A DNA stretch of 36,027 bases from JAWLCQ01 sp041687095 (GTDB lineage Bacteria; Planctomycetota; Phycisphaerae; SM23-33). The translations under genes were made by a program, and so were the position numbers. Each line of letters starts with the position of its first letter. The stretch's first letter is position 1. This document shows positions 25,113-32,755 of the stretch, piece after piece. The notes under the pieces are model-generated. The model had not been told where the DNA came from. It ran no database searches and saw only the letters and a program-made list of their open reading frames with translations. Where the stretch lies: positions 1 to 36,027 of the forward strand of contig JAWLCQ010000034.1 in the NCBI GenBank assembly GCA_041687095.1, written 5' to 3'.

Positions 25113-25226
25113 GGAGGTTCGGACGGCGGCCGCCTGTCTGAAACCCCCGAGGGCACCGCGTGAACGGTTACGAATCTCGAAACTCGTAACCGTTCACGGG
25201 AGTGCGGGCGAGGAACTCGGCACCGT

Positions 25227-25295
25227 CTCGAAAATGGTGACAGGCGCCTGCGCGGCCAACAGCGTGCCGCTCCGGAGCCCGTCCCCATTTTCGAG
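25227..25295. repeat. REP-like inverted repeat, CTCGAAAATGG...CCATTTTCGAG
   Basis: The left arm 25227-25248 and right arm 25274-25295 pair over 22 positions with three mismatches (CTCGAAAATGG, then GAC, GGC and CC kept). The AAAATGGnGACnGGCnCC core looks like a motif I recall from REP-type elements in several bacterial phyla including planctomycetes; that recollection is not checked. It ends 11 nt before the scramblase stop codon. Confidence 0.7.
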
Positions 25296-25305
25296 GTGGG
25301 CGTCG

Positions 25306-25908
25306 TCAGCTGTTCCCGGAGTTCTCGAAGTACATGAAGTCGACGAGGAAGACGGCCCCGAGGAGGATGACCTTGGCGCGGGGGTCGAGGTCGCGCGGGA
25401 ACGTCACCCCGAAGTTGTCCGCCTTGGTGAAGGCCTCCTTGAGCATGCCCGACCACTTCTTGGTGATCTTGCCGATGCTCTGCCCGTCGACGCGGATCTG
25501 GAAGGTCCAGGGGTGGAGGATGGGCCCGAAGAGTTCGAAGACCTTGGCCCCGTCGGCGTCGAGGACGTCGAAGACCCGCCGGATCCACGACCAGCGGCGC
25601 TTGACCGTGCCCAGGACCGCCCCGGAGGCGTCGAAGACGGTGGCCTCGTGGAAGATGAACCGGAAGGGCCGCTGCACGCGCAGCACGGCCGTGCCGTCGG
25701 GCTCCAGGACGTGGATGGTGAAGGGGCGGGCGTTCTTGAGGAACTGGCGTCCCAGGAACGAGCCTCCCTGCTCGGCGGCGAGGTAGAGGTCGGCCCCCCC
25801 CGAGTCGCGGATGACGTAGCGGTTCTTGACCTCGAAGCCCGTAAGGATCTCGCCCCATTCCTTCTGTTGCGAGATGATGACGGTATCCAGCGCGGCGATG
25901 CGGTCCAT
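25306..25908 (-). CDS. scramblase / LURP-one-related family protein
   Basis: 200 residues with the phospholipid-scramblase-like (Tubby-type) beta-barrel pattern: FEVKNRYVIRDSGG near the N-terminus, then FLKNARPFTIHVLEPDG, VLRVQRPFRFIFHEATVFD and LFGPILHPWTFQI. The C-terminal helix KVILLGAVFLVDFMYF may anchor it in the membrane. The family binds or senses lipids; scrambling activity is unproven for bacterial members, so the role is open. ATG 25908 has AGGAG 7 nt upstream. It is a single gene, with polA downstream after ~590 nt of repeats and fba divergent 200 nt away. Confidence 0.85.
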   Translation of the reverse strand: MDRIAALDTVIISQQKEWGEILTGFEVKNRYVIRDSGGADLYLAAEQGGSFLGRQFLKNARPFTIHVLEPDGTAVLRVQRPFRFIFHEATVFDASGAVLGTVKRRWSWIRRVFDVLDADGAKVFELFGPILHPWTFQIRVDGQSIGKITKKWSGMLKEAFTKADNFGVTFPRDLDPRAKVILLGAVFLVDFMYFENSGNS

Positions 25909-25995
25909 GATGTGCTCCTGTTGCCTGCGGGTTCTTCTTCTCTATCGTACTTTCGGGGGCCGGGAGTTGCGGTTTTTGTGGGCGGGGAATTGCGC

Positions 25996-26024
25996 TTCCC
26001 CCGAGGGGTCCCCGCGCGTATAAT
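25996..26024 (+). promoter_or_regulatory. candidate promoter of fba
   Basis: A perfect TATAAT (26019-26024) stands out in GC-rich DNA; the 17-nt-spaced -35 position reads TTCCCC, a weak match. The leader to ATG 26110 would be about 80 nt. Confidence 0.5.
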
Positions 26025-26109
26025 CCTCGCCGAATCGGGAGCGCCCGGGGTCCCTCCGGCAGCGCTAGCCCCCTGACCCGCGAAACACCGCAGAAACGGA
26101 GCAAGATTT

Positions 26110-27129
26110 ATGCCACTGGTACCAATGCGAGTGCTGCTCGACCACGCGGCCGAGAACGGCTATGGCGTGGCGGCGCTGAACGTCAACAACATGGAGCAGA
26201 TCCAGGCGATCATGGAAGCGGCGATGGAGACGGACTCGCCGGTGATTGTCCAGGCGTCCCGCGGGGCGCGCGAGTACACCAACGACATCTACCTGCGCAA
26301 CCTGATGCAGGCGGCCGCCGAGGTCAACCCCCGCCTGCCCATCGCGATGCACCAGGATCACGGCAACAGCCCGGACACGTGCATCTCCGCCATCGAGAAC
26401 GGGTTCACGTCGGTGATGATGGACGGGTCGCTGTCGGCCGACGGGAAGACCCCGGCGAGCTACGAGTACAACGTCGAGGTCACCCAGGCGGTGGTGAAGT
26501 ACGCCCACGCCCGCGGCGTGAGCGTCGAGGGCGAGATCGGCGCCTTGGGCGGGATCGAGGACGGGCACGGGGCGGGGCTCAGCCAGGAGCAGGCCCTGGA
26601 GCACCTGACCAACCCCGACCAGGCGGAGCAGTTCGTCAAGGATACCGGCGTGGACGCCCTCGCCGTCGCCATCGGCACCAGCCACGGGGCGTACAAGTTC
26701 ACCAAGAAGCCCACGGGCGACGTGCTGAAGATGGACCTCATCGAGGAGATCCACCGCCGCCTGCCCAACACCCACCTGGTCATGCACGGGTCCAGCAGCG
26801 TTCCGCAGGAACTGCAGGACCTGATCAACCAGTACGGCGGGAAGCTGAACCCGACGTTCGGGGTCCCGGTGGACCAGATCCAGCGCGGCATTAAGCATGG
26901 CGTGCGGAAGATCAACGTCGACACCGACAACCGCCTCGCCATGACGGCCGCCATCCGCAAGGTCTTCGCCGAGAAGCCCGGCGAGTTCGATCCGCGCAAG
27001 TACCTCGGCCCGGCCCGGTCGGCCATGGTCGAGGTGTGCAAGGCCCGCATGATCGCCTTCGGCCAGGCCGGCAACGCCGGGAAGATCAAGGCCGTCTCCT
27101 GCAAGGAGATGGTGGACTTCTACCGGTAG
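26110..27129 (+). CDS. fba: class II fructose-bisphosphate aldolase
   Basis: 339 residues, close to the Calvin-cycle-type class IIB aldolases (about 345 residues). It cleaves or forms fructose 1,6-bisphosphate in glycolysis and gluconeogenesis, using a zinc ion. Visible residues: HQDHG (81-85; catalytic D83, zinc H84), GTSHGAYKF (H192) and LVMHGSS (H226), plus the NVNNMEQI beginning and the RKINVDTD phosphate loop. ATG 26110 has GGAG (26098-26101) 8 nt upstream. A terminator-like hairpin lies 100 nt downstream, so it is probably a single-gene transcript. Confidence 0.97.
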   Translation: MPLVPMRVLLDHAAENGYGVAALNVNNMEQIQAIMEAAMETDSPVIVQASRGAREYTNDIYLRNLMQAAAEVNPRLPIAMHQDHGNSPDTCISAIENGFTSVMMDGSLSADGKTPASYEYNVEVTQAVVKYAHARGVSVEGEIGALGGIEDGHGAGLSQEQALEHLTNPDQAEQFVKDTGVDALAVAIGTSHGAYKFTKKPTGDVLKMDLIEEIHRRLPNTHLVMHGSSSVPQELQDLINQYGGKLNPTFGVPVDQIQRGIKHGVRKINVDTDNRLAMTAAIRKVFAEKPGEFDPRKYLGPARSAMVEVCKARMIAFGQAGNAGKIKAVSCKEMVDFYR

Positions 27130-27132
27130 TAG

Positions 27133-27204
27133 TGGCTGGTTGACTGGTTGACTGGTTGATCGGTTAACTGGTTGACTGGTTGATCGGTTGATCGATTGAT
27201 CGGT
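27133..27204 (+). repeat. 8-nt tandem array, nine TGACTGGT / TGATCGGT units
   Basis: Nine exact 8-nt units: TGGCTGGT, TGACTGGT twice, TGATCGGT, TAACTGGT, TGACTGGT, TGATCGGT, TGATCGAT, TGATCGGT. It starts 3 nt after the fba stop and has no opposing arm of its own. The reverse complement of this unit makes the right arm of the array at 94-174. Confidence 0.9.
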
Positions 27205-27227
27205 TTCGGGCGAGAACGAACACGAAT

Positions 27228-27268
27228 GCGGACCGGTGCTCGACTGTGGGCGCCGGTCCGCTTTGCTT
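27228..27268 (+). terminator. Rho-independent-like terminator after fba
   Basis: GCGGACCGGTGC (27228-27239) pairs with GCGCCGGTCCGC (27250-27261) with one mismatch and a 10-nt loop, followed by TTTGCTT. It is the only GC stem with a T-rich tail that I found. Confidence 0.55.
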
Positions 27269-27278
27269 AAAGGCCGTC

Positions 27279-27375
27279 TTCACCGCGGAGATCGCGGAGA
27301 TCGCAGAGAGAGAACTGGGGCAGGAGAGATTGTGACCCCTCTGCTCTCTGCGTTCTCTGCGCTCTCTGCGGTGAA
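27279..27375. repeat. 9-nt-unit hairpin with CACCGC...GCGGTG ends (CGCGGAG units)
   Basis: The left arm 27279-27310 starts TTCACCGC and has units of the type CGCRGAGAN. The right arm 27344-27375 is its complement, ending GCGGTGAA. Of 32 positions 28 are Watson-Crick and two more are G-T. The right arm ends 29 nt before the hisD start and just upstream of its ribosome site. Confidence 0.85.
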
Positions 27376-27404
27376 CTTGATCGCAAGAAACCGCAGGAGC
27401 CCCC

Positions 27405-28739
27405 ATGGGAATCCGCATCATCCAGACCGACCGTCCGACCGACGATCCGCAGGTTCGCGAGGTCCGCGACCGCCTGCGGGGGGGGAAGCTCGTCGGTGGG
27501 GGGGGCGGGAAGCTCGATATCCCCGCTCTCGTCCGCGACGTCCTCGCCGACGTCGCCGCCCGCGGGGACGCGGCCGTCATCGACTCCACCGCCAAGTTGG
27601 AGAAGGTCACGCTCACCCCGCAGACGCTCCGCGTCGAGCCCGAGAAGCTCTCCGCCGCCCGCAAGGCGGCCGACCCGGCGCTGCTGGCGGCGGTCGCGCG
27701 GGCGGCCGGCAACGTCCGGGCGTACCAGCAGAGCATCCTCACGCCCGACCCGCCGCCGCTGGTTCGCGGCGGGCGGACGCTGGGGGTCCGCTATACCCCC
27801 GTGGACCGGGCGGGCGTGTGCATCCCGGGCGGGAGCGGCAGCGGGGCAGTGCTGGTGTCCAGCATGGTCATGACGATCGTCCCCGCCCAGGTCGCGGGCG
27901 TGCCCGAGATCGCCGTCAACTCGCCCCCCACGTGCAACGGGGACGTCAGCCCCCTCGTCCTCGCCGTCGCCGACCTCCTGGGCGTCCGCGAGGTCTACCG
28001 CATGAGCGGCACGGCCGGCGTGGCCGCGATGGCCTTGGGCACGCAGACCGTCCCGCCCGTGCAGATGGTCGTCGGGCCCGGCAACGCGTTCGTGACGGAG
28101 GCGAAGCGGCAGGTCTTTGGCCGCGTGGCCATTGACTCGCTGGCGGGCCCCAGCGAGGTCCTCATCGTCGCCGACGACACCGCCCACCCCGACTGGGTGG
28201 CTCTGGACATGCTCTCGCAGGCGGAGCACGATCCCGGCTCGGCGGTACTGGTGACGCCCTCGGCGAAGCTCGCGTCGGACGTGTCGGCCGCCATCGAGCG
28301 GCAGCTCCCGAAGCTCTCGCGGCGCGAGGCCCTCGCGCGGGCGCTGGAGCAGTACAGCGCGATCATCGTGGTCCCGGACCTCGACGCGGCGTGCGAGGTC
28401 GCCAACGACTTCGCCACCGAGCACCTGCAGATCATGACCTCCGACGACGACCGCTGCCTGCACCGCATCCGTCACGCCGGTGCGATCTTCGTCGGGCACT
28501 GCACCCCGGTGCCCCTGGGCGACTACTACGCGGGCCCCTCGCACGTGCTGCCCACGGGCGGGACGGGCAAGTTCTTCGGGCCCCTGAGCTGCAACAGCTT
28601 CCGCAAGGCCAGCAGCGTCATGCGCTACGACGCGGCGTCCCTCGCTGCCGACGCCCCCGACGTGACCGCACTGGCGGAGTACGAGGGCCTCACCGCCCAC
28701 GCCGCGGCCGTGCGTGAACGGGCCCAAGGCGGCGATTGA
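27405..28739 (+). CDS. hisD: histidinol dehydrogenase
   Basis: 444 residues. It catalyses the last two oxidations of histidine synthesis (histidinol to histidine, NAD-dependent, zinc). Family motifs: PGGSGSGAVLVSSMVMTIVP, GPGNAFVTEAKRQVFG, AGPSEVLIVAD, LSQAEHDP (zinc ligands Q272, H275), ATEHLQ (catalytic E339, H340) and the GKFFGPLSCNSF end. AGGAG (27395-27399) precedes ATG 27405 by 5 nt. It is the first of three his genes; hisC begins after a 162-nt gap that holds a repeat hairpin. Confidence 0.97.
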   Translation: MGIRIIQTDRPTDDPQVREVRDRLRGGKLVGGGGGKLDIPALVRDVLADVAARGDAAVIDSTAKLEKVTLTPQTLRVEPEKLSAARKAADPALLAAVARAAGNVRAYQQSILTPDPPPLVRGGRTLGVRYTPVDRAGVCIPGGSGSGAVLVSSMVMTIVPAQVAGVPEIAVNSPPTCNGDVSPLVLAVADLLGVREVYRMSGTAGVAAMALGTQTVPPVQMVVGPGNAFVTEAKRQVFGRVAIDSLAGPSEVLIVADDTAHPDWVALDMLSQAEHDPGSAVLVTPSAKLASDVSAAIERQLPKLSRREALARALEQYSAIIVVPDLDAACEVANDFATEHLQIMTSDDDRCLHRIRHAGAIFVGHCTPVPLGDYYAGPSHVLPTGGTGKFFGPLSCNSFRKASSVMRYDAASLAADAPDVTALAEYEGLTAHAAAVRERAQGGD

Positions 28740-28741
28740 GA

Positions 28742-28845
28742 ATGGGCCGCAGAGACGCAGAGAAGGTGAGAGGTTAGAGGTGAGAGGTTAGAACCGCACG
28801 AATGCGGGGCTCTCACCTCTAACCTCTCACCTCTAACCTCTAACC
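28742..28845. repeat. near-perfect 7-nt-unit hairpin GAGGTTA / GAGGTGA
   Basis: The left arm 28765-28792 alternates GGTGAGA and GGTTAGA. The right arm 28818-28845 is complementary at 27 of 28 positions. The 25-nt loop holds a small hairpin (CCGCA/TGCGG). A short one-armed copy of the CGCAGAG unit (ATGGGCCGCAGAGACGCAG, 28742-28760) is joined at its 5' end; the same sequence starts the element at 35755. It lies between hisD and hisC. Confidence 0.9.
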
Positions 28846-28901
28846 TGGAGTACCATCCACCCTCCGATGTGCCCATGCACCTCGGAACAAGAGAAGACCC
28901 A

Positions 28902-29948
28902 ATGAGTTACTTCCGAAAGAACATTGACGCCCTGGCGCCCTACGTTCCCGGCGAGCAGCCTGCCGCCGGGACGCGGGTCATCAAGCTCAACACCAACGAG
29001 AACCCCTACCCGCCGTCGCCCCAGGCGATGGCGGTCCTGCGCGACTTCGACCCCGACCTGCTCCGCCGCTACCCCCACCCCTACGCCCAGCGGGTCCGCG
29101 AGACGGTCAGCCAGGTCCTCGACGTCCCCCCGGACTGGGTGCTCGTGGGCAACGGCAGCGACGACCTGCTGACGATGCTCATGCGCTCCACCGTCGAGCC
29201 CGGGCGGCCCGTGGTGTACCCCATGCCCACGTACGTGCTCTACCGCACGCTGGCGCAGATCCAGGACGCCCCGGTCACCGAGGTGCCCTTCGACGAGGAC
29301 TACAACCTCCCCCTCGCCGACCTCCTCGCTGCCAACGGGGCGGTGACGATCCTCGCCAACCCCAACAGCCCCTCGGGGACGCTCGCGCCCAACGCCCAAC
29401 TCGCCGACCTCGCCGCACGCCTCGACGGGCTGCTCGTCATCGACGAGGCCTACGCCGACTTCGCCTCCGACACCGCCCTGGACCTCGTCCGCCGCTTCCC
29501 CAACGTCCTCGTCCTGCGGACGCTGTCCAAGGGGTACTCGCTCGCCGGTCTGCGCGTGGGGTTCGGGATCGCCCAGCCCTCCGTCATCACCGGGCTGTCC
29601 AAGGTCAAGGACAGCTACAACGTCGACGCCCTCGCCGCCGCCCTCGCCGCCGCCGCCCTCGCCGACCAGGCCCACAAGAACGCTAACGCCGAGAAGGTCA
29701 AAGCCTCGCGAGGCCGCCTGGCCGGATCGCTGGGGGACCTGGGCTTCCGGGTCTGGCCCTCGCAGTCCAACTTCCTGCTCGCCCGTCCCCCGCAGGGCGA
29801 TGCGGGACGGCTGTACGAGGGCCTCAAGCAGCGGGGAATCCTCGTCCGATACTTCAGGGAGGCGCGGCTGGACGACAAGCTGCGGATCACCGTCGGGACC
29901 GACCCCGAGAACGACGCCCTCGTCGCCGCCCTCAAGGAGCTGCTGTGA
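28902..29948 (+). CDS. hisC: histidinol-phosphate aminotransferase
   Basis: 348 residues, fold-type I PLP enzyme. It transfers an amino group from glutamate to imidazole-acetol phosphate in histidine synthesis. Motifs: KLNTNENPYPPSP near the N-terminus, VGNGSDDLL, ILANPNSPSG, DEAYADF and RTLSKGYSLAGLRVGF with the PLP lysine K210. ATG 28902 is preferred (GAGAAG 5 nt upstream; MSYFRKNI start); an in-frame GTG at 28869 is less likely. It overlaps hisB by 4 nt (GTGA), which suggests coupled translation. Confidence 0.96.
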   Translation: MSYFRKNIDALAPYVPGEQPAAGTRVIKLNTNENPYPPSPQAMAVLRDFDPDLLRRYPHPYAQRVRETVSQVLDVPPDWVLVGNGSDDLLTMLMRSTVEPGRPVVYPMPTYVLYRTLAQIQDAPVTEVPFDEDYNLPLADLLAANGAVTILANPNSPSGTLAPNAQLADLAARLDGLLVIDEAYADFASDTALDLVRRFPNVLVLRTLSKGYSLAGLRVGFGIAQPSVITGLSKVKDSYNVDALAAALAAAALADQAHKNANAEKVKASRGRLAGSLGDLGFRVWPSQSNFLLARPPQGDAGRLYEGLKQRGILVRYFREARLDDKLRITVGTDPENDALVAALKELL

Positions 29949-30544
29949 CCACCGAGCATCGAAAGGCCGCCATCCGCCGCGAGACGAAGGAGACGCGGAT
30001 CGAGTTGACGCTCGACCTCGACGGGTCGGGGTCCGCCGACGCGCGGACCGGGGTGGGCTTCCTCGACCACATGCTCGACCACCTCGCCAAACACAGCCTC
30101 TGCGACCTCGCCGTCCGCTGCGAGGGCGACCTGGACGTGGACGACCACCACAGCGTCGAGGACATCGGGATCTGCCTGGGCGAGGCCCTCGCGGAGGCCC
30201 TGGGCGACAAGGCCGGCATCCACCGCTACGGGGCGGCGACGGTTCCGATGGACGAGACCCTCGCGGAGGTCGTGCTCGACCTGTCCGGGCGGGCGGTCAT
30301 CGTCTTCAACGCCCGCTTCACGGGGGGGAAGATCGGGACGTTCGACACGCAGCTCATCGAGGAGTTCCTCCGCGCCTTCGGGCGCGCGGGGGCGATGAAC
30401 CTGCACGTGAACGTCCGCTACGGGACCAACGACCACCACATCGCCGAGGCGATCTTCAAGGCCCTCGCGCAGGCGCTGCGACAGGCCAAGTCCATCGATC
30501 CCGCCCGCCGCGGGCAGGTCCCCAGCACCAAGGGCACGCTCTGA
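29945..30544 (+). CDS. hisB: imidazoleglycerol-phosphate dehydratase
   Basis: 199 residues, monofunctional HisB (no phosphatase domain). It dehydrates imidazole-glycerol phosphate using two manganese ions. Motifs: TGVGFLDHMLDHLAKH, DDHHSVEDIGI (D66-H69) and NDHHIAEAIFKA, with the short STKGTL C-terminus. The GTG start overlaps the hisC stop (GTGA). A strong promoter for the next cluster begins 14 nt after its stop. Confidence 0.97.
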   Translation: MTTEHRKAAIRRETKETRIELTLDLDGSGSADARTGVGFLDHMLDHLAKHSLCDLAVRCEGDLDVDDHHSVEDIGICLGEALAEALGDKAGIHRYGAATVPMDETLAEVVLDLSGRAVIVFNARFTGGKIGTFDTQLIEEFLRAFGRAGAMNLHVNVRYGTNDHHIAEAIFKALAQALRQAKSIDPARRGQVPSTKGTL

Positions 30545-30557
30545 CCGCCACTTTCGA

Positions 30558-30586
30558 TTGAGCCGCCGCCGCCGGAGGTCGATAAT
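30558..30586 (+). promoter_or_regulatory. promoter of the surface-sugar cluster
   Basis: TTGAGC (30558-30563) and GATAAT (30581-30586) are 17 nt apart, just after hisB and 79 nt before the epimerase start. The best promoter match in the window. Confidence 0.55.
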
Positions 30587-30664
30587 AGCCAGTACGGACG
30601 GGGTGCTGTCCGACTGCCCTGCGAAGGCGGGCAGTTGCGCGCCCCCCAGACCAAGAGAGGCGAC

Positions 30665-31612
30665 ATGGCGGAGTCAAAGACCAGGGTCCTGATCACTGGC
30701 GGGGCGGGGTACATCGGGTCCATTCTGTCCGAGCGGCTGCTGGCGGGCGGATACGCCGTCACGGTGCTCGATAACCTCACGTTCGGCCAGCGGAGCCTGT
30801 TCCACCTCTGCGCCCATCCGGACTTCCACTTCGTCTGCGGGGACGTCCGCAACGAGGACACCCTCCGCCCCCTGATCGCCAGGTCGGACGTGCTGATCCC
30901 CCTGGCGGCCGTCGTGGGGGCGCCCGCGTGCGACCGCGACCCGCTGCTCGCCACCTCCGTCAACCTCGACGCCGTCCGCCTCCTCAACCGCCTCCGCAGC
31001 CCCCAGCAACTCGTCGTCTACCCGACCACCAACAGCGGGTACGGAACGCAGACGGGCGAGGTCTACTGCACCGAGGAGACCCCGCTGGAGCCGATCTCCC
31101 TCTACGGCCGCACCAAGGCCGACGCCGAGACCGAACTCCTCCAGTCCCCCAACGCCATCACCCTCCGCCTCGCGACGGTCTTCGGGATGTCCCCGCGGAT
31201 GCGGATCGACCTGCTGGTGAACCACTTCACCTACGTCGCCGTCACCGACGGGTACATCATCATCTTCGAGAAGCACTTCAAGCGGAACTACGTCCACATC
31301 CGCGACGTCGCGGACTGCTTCGCGTTCTGCATCGAGCACGGCGATGGCATGGTCGGGCGGCCGTTCAACGTCGGGCTCGACGCGGCCAACCTCTCGAAGG
31401 AGGAGCTGGCCCTGAAGATCCGCGAGCAGGTCCCGAGCTTCTTCATCCACTTCTCGGAGATCGGGTCGGACCCGGACAAGCGGAACTACATCGTCTCCAA
31501 CCAGCGCCTGCGCGAGGCGGGATTCGAGGCGACGCGCTCCCTCGACGCCGGAATCACCGAGCTGATCAAGGGCTACCGCATGCTCGGGCGAGGCGAGTTC
31601 AAGAACATCTGA
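30665..31612 (+). CDS. NAD-dependent nucleotide-sugar epimerase/dehydratase
   Basis: 315 residues, extended SDR. TGGAGYIG (11-18) is the nucleotide-binding motif; Y147 and K151 in LYGRTK are the catalytic pair, with TTNSGYG (121-127) supplying the Ser/Thr. It acts on a nucleotide-sugar; the substrate cannot be read from sequence, but neighbours suggest a GDP-heptose-type sugar. ATG 30665 is chosen over an in-frame start at 30635 because the domain begins directly after it. It is the first gene of a probable operon; the GHMP kinase follows after 27 nt. Confidence 0.9.
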   Translation: MAESKTRVLITGGAGYIGSILSERLLAGGYAVTVLDNLTFGQRSLFHLCAHPDFHFVCGDVRNEDTLRPLIARSDVLIPLAAVVGAPACDRDPLLATSVNLDAVRLLNRLRSPQQLVVYPTTNSGYGTQTGEVYCTEETPLEPISLYGRTKADAETELLQSPNAITLRLATVFGMSPRMRIDLLVNHFTYVAVTDGYIIIFEKHFKRNYVHIRDVADCFAFCIEHGDGMVGRPFNVGLDAANLSKEELALKIREQVPSFFIHFSEIGSDPDKRNYIVSNQRLREAGFEATRSLDAGITELIKGYRMLGRGEFKNI

Positions 31613-31639
31613 CGCGCCCGGCGCGAGAGGGCAGGCGAC

Positions 31640-32716
31640 ATGATCATCAGCAGAACCCCGTTTCGGATCTCCTTCCTGGGAGGCGGTACGGACTACCCGG
31701 GATGGTACCTCCAGCATGGCGGGGCGGTGCTGGCGACGACGATCGACAAGTACTGCTACCTCACCGCCCGCTACCTGCCCCCGTTCCTCGAGTACCGCTA
31801 CCGCATCGCGTACTCGAAAATCGAGAGCGTCCGCACCATCGACGAGATCCAGCACCCCGCCGTCCGCGCCGTCCTCCAGTACCTCGCGATCGACCGCGGA
31901 GTGGAGGTCCACCACGACGCCGACCTCCCCGCCCGCAGCGGGATGGGCTCGAGTTCCGCCTTCACCGTGGGGCTCCTGCACGCCCTCTGCGCCCTCAAGG
32001 GCGTGATGAAGAGCAAGTCCGACCTCGCCCACGAGGCCATCCACGTCGAGCAGCAGGTCCTCCGCGAGACGGTGGGCTCCCAGGACCAGGTGTCGGCGGC
32101 GTACGGGGGGCTCAACCACATCACGTTCCGCCCGGTGACGGGGGAGGTGAGCGTTCGGCCGATGACGCTGTCGCTGGAGCGGATCGGGCAGCTCGAGTCG
32201 CACCTGATGCTGTTCTACACCGGGATCAAACGCACCGCCTCCAACGTCGCCGACAGCTACGTCCACGACCTCGACGGCAAGCGGCGGCAGCTCCGCCTGC
32301 TGAGCGACCTGGTGGACGAGGGCTGCTCGCTGCTCAACAGCGACCGCGACATCGCGGGCTTTGGCGAACTGCTGCACGAGGCGTGGTCCGCCAAGCGGAC
32401 GCTGAGCGACAAGGTGACCAATGGCGAGGTGGACGCGATCTACGAGCGGGCCCGCAAGGCCGGGGCGCTGGGCGGGAAGGTGACGGGCGCGGGAGCGGGG
32501 GGGTTCATGCTCCTGTTCGTGCCCCCGGATCGCCAGCCCGCCGTCGCCGCCGCCCTCGACGGGCTGATCCACGTGCCCTTCCGTTTCGAGTTCTCCGGCA
32601 GCCAGATCATCTTCTGGGACCCGGAGAAGGATTACGAGTCCGAGGAGCGTGCCCGCTCCCGCCAGCGCATCCGCGAGTTCCGCGAGCTGGACGAGATCGC
32701 TCCCGGCGGGAGCTAG
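31640..32716 (+). CDS. hddA: GHMP kinase, D-glycero-D-manno-heptose 7-phosphate kinase-like
   Basis: 358 residues. GHMP-family motifs: SFLGGGTDYPGW (11-22), LPARSGMGSSSAF (96-108, ATP loop) and KVTGAGAGGFMLLF near 285. The N-terminal and ATP-loop patterns fit the HddA group (COG2605), which phosphorylates D-glycero-D-manno-heptose 7-phosphate at C1 in the GDP-heptose route. Other GHMP sugar kinases look similar, so substrate is inferred, helped by the HddC-like gene downstream. The next gene follows after a 186-nt gap containing a repeat hairpin. Confidence 0.85.
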   Translation: MIISRTPFRISFLGGGTDYPGWYLQHGGAVLATTIDKYCYLTARYLPPFLEYRYRIAYSKIESVRTIDEIQHPAVRAVLQYLAIDRGVEVHHDADLPARSGMGSSSAFTVGLLHALCALKGVMKSKSDLAHEAIHVEQQVLRETVGSQDQVSAAYGGLNHITFRPVTGEVSVRPMTLSLERIGQLESHLMLFYTGIKRTASNVADSYVHDLDGKRRQLRLLSDLVDEGCSLLNSDRDIAGFGELLHEAWSAKRTLSDKVTNGEVDAIYERARKAGALGGKVTGAGAGGFMLLFVPPDRQPAVAAALDGLIHVPFRFEFSGSQIIFWDPEKDYESEERARSRQRIREFRELDEIAPGGS

Positions 32717-32755
32717 GCGTCCCGTCCCCCCCCGCATCGCGGCCGGGGATGGATG

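Larger units (their letters stand above)
24796..25198. repeat. REP/BIME-like mosaic bounded by GTAACCGTTCACG
   Basis: A ~400-nt gene-free block. GTAACCGTTCACG occurs at 24807-24819 and 25186-25198, and its reverse complement at 25159-25171; the last two form a 15-bp perfect inverted repeat with a 10-nt loop (25159-25198). A second perfect 13-bp hairpin lies at 24814-24847 (TTCACGCCCTTCC and its complement). Inside are three CCACCGAC...GTCGGTGG hairpins. Both GTAACCGTTCACG copies are preceded by CTCGAAA. No open frame with a ribosome site is convincing. The region lies between the scramblase gene's 3' end and the polA 5' end. Confidence 0.75.

Noticed and set aside
24841..25163. Short plus-strand reading frame in the polA-scramblase gap
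   Set aside because: It is composed of the repeated hairpin unit (PTRGRWG-type peptides come from CCACCGAC...GTCGGTGG) and lies within a repeat mosaic.
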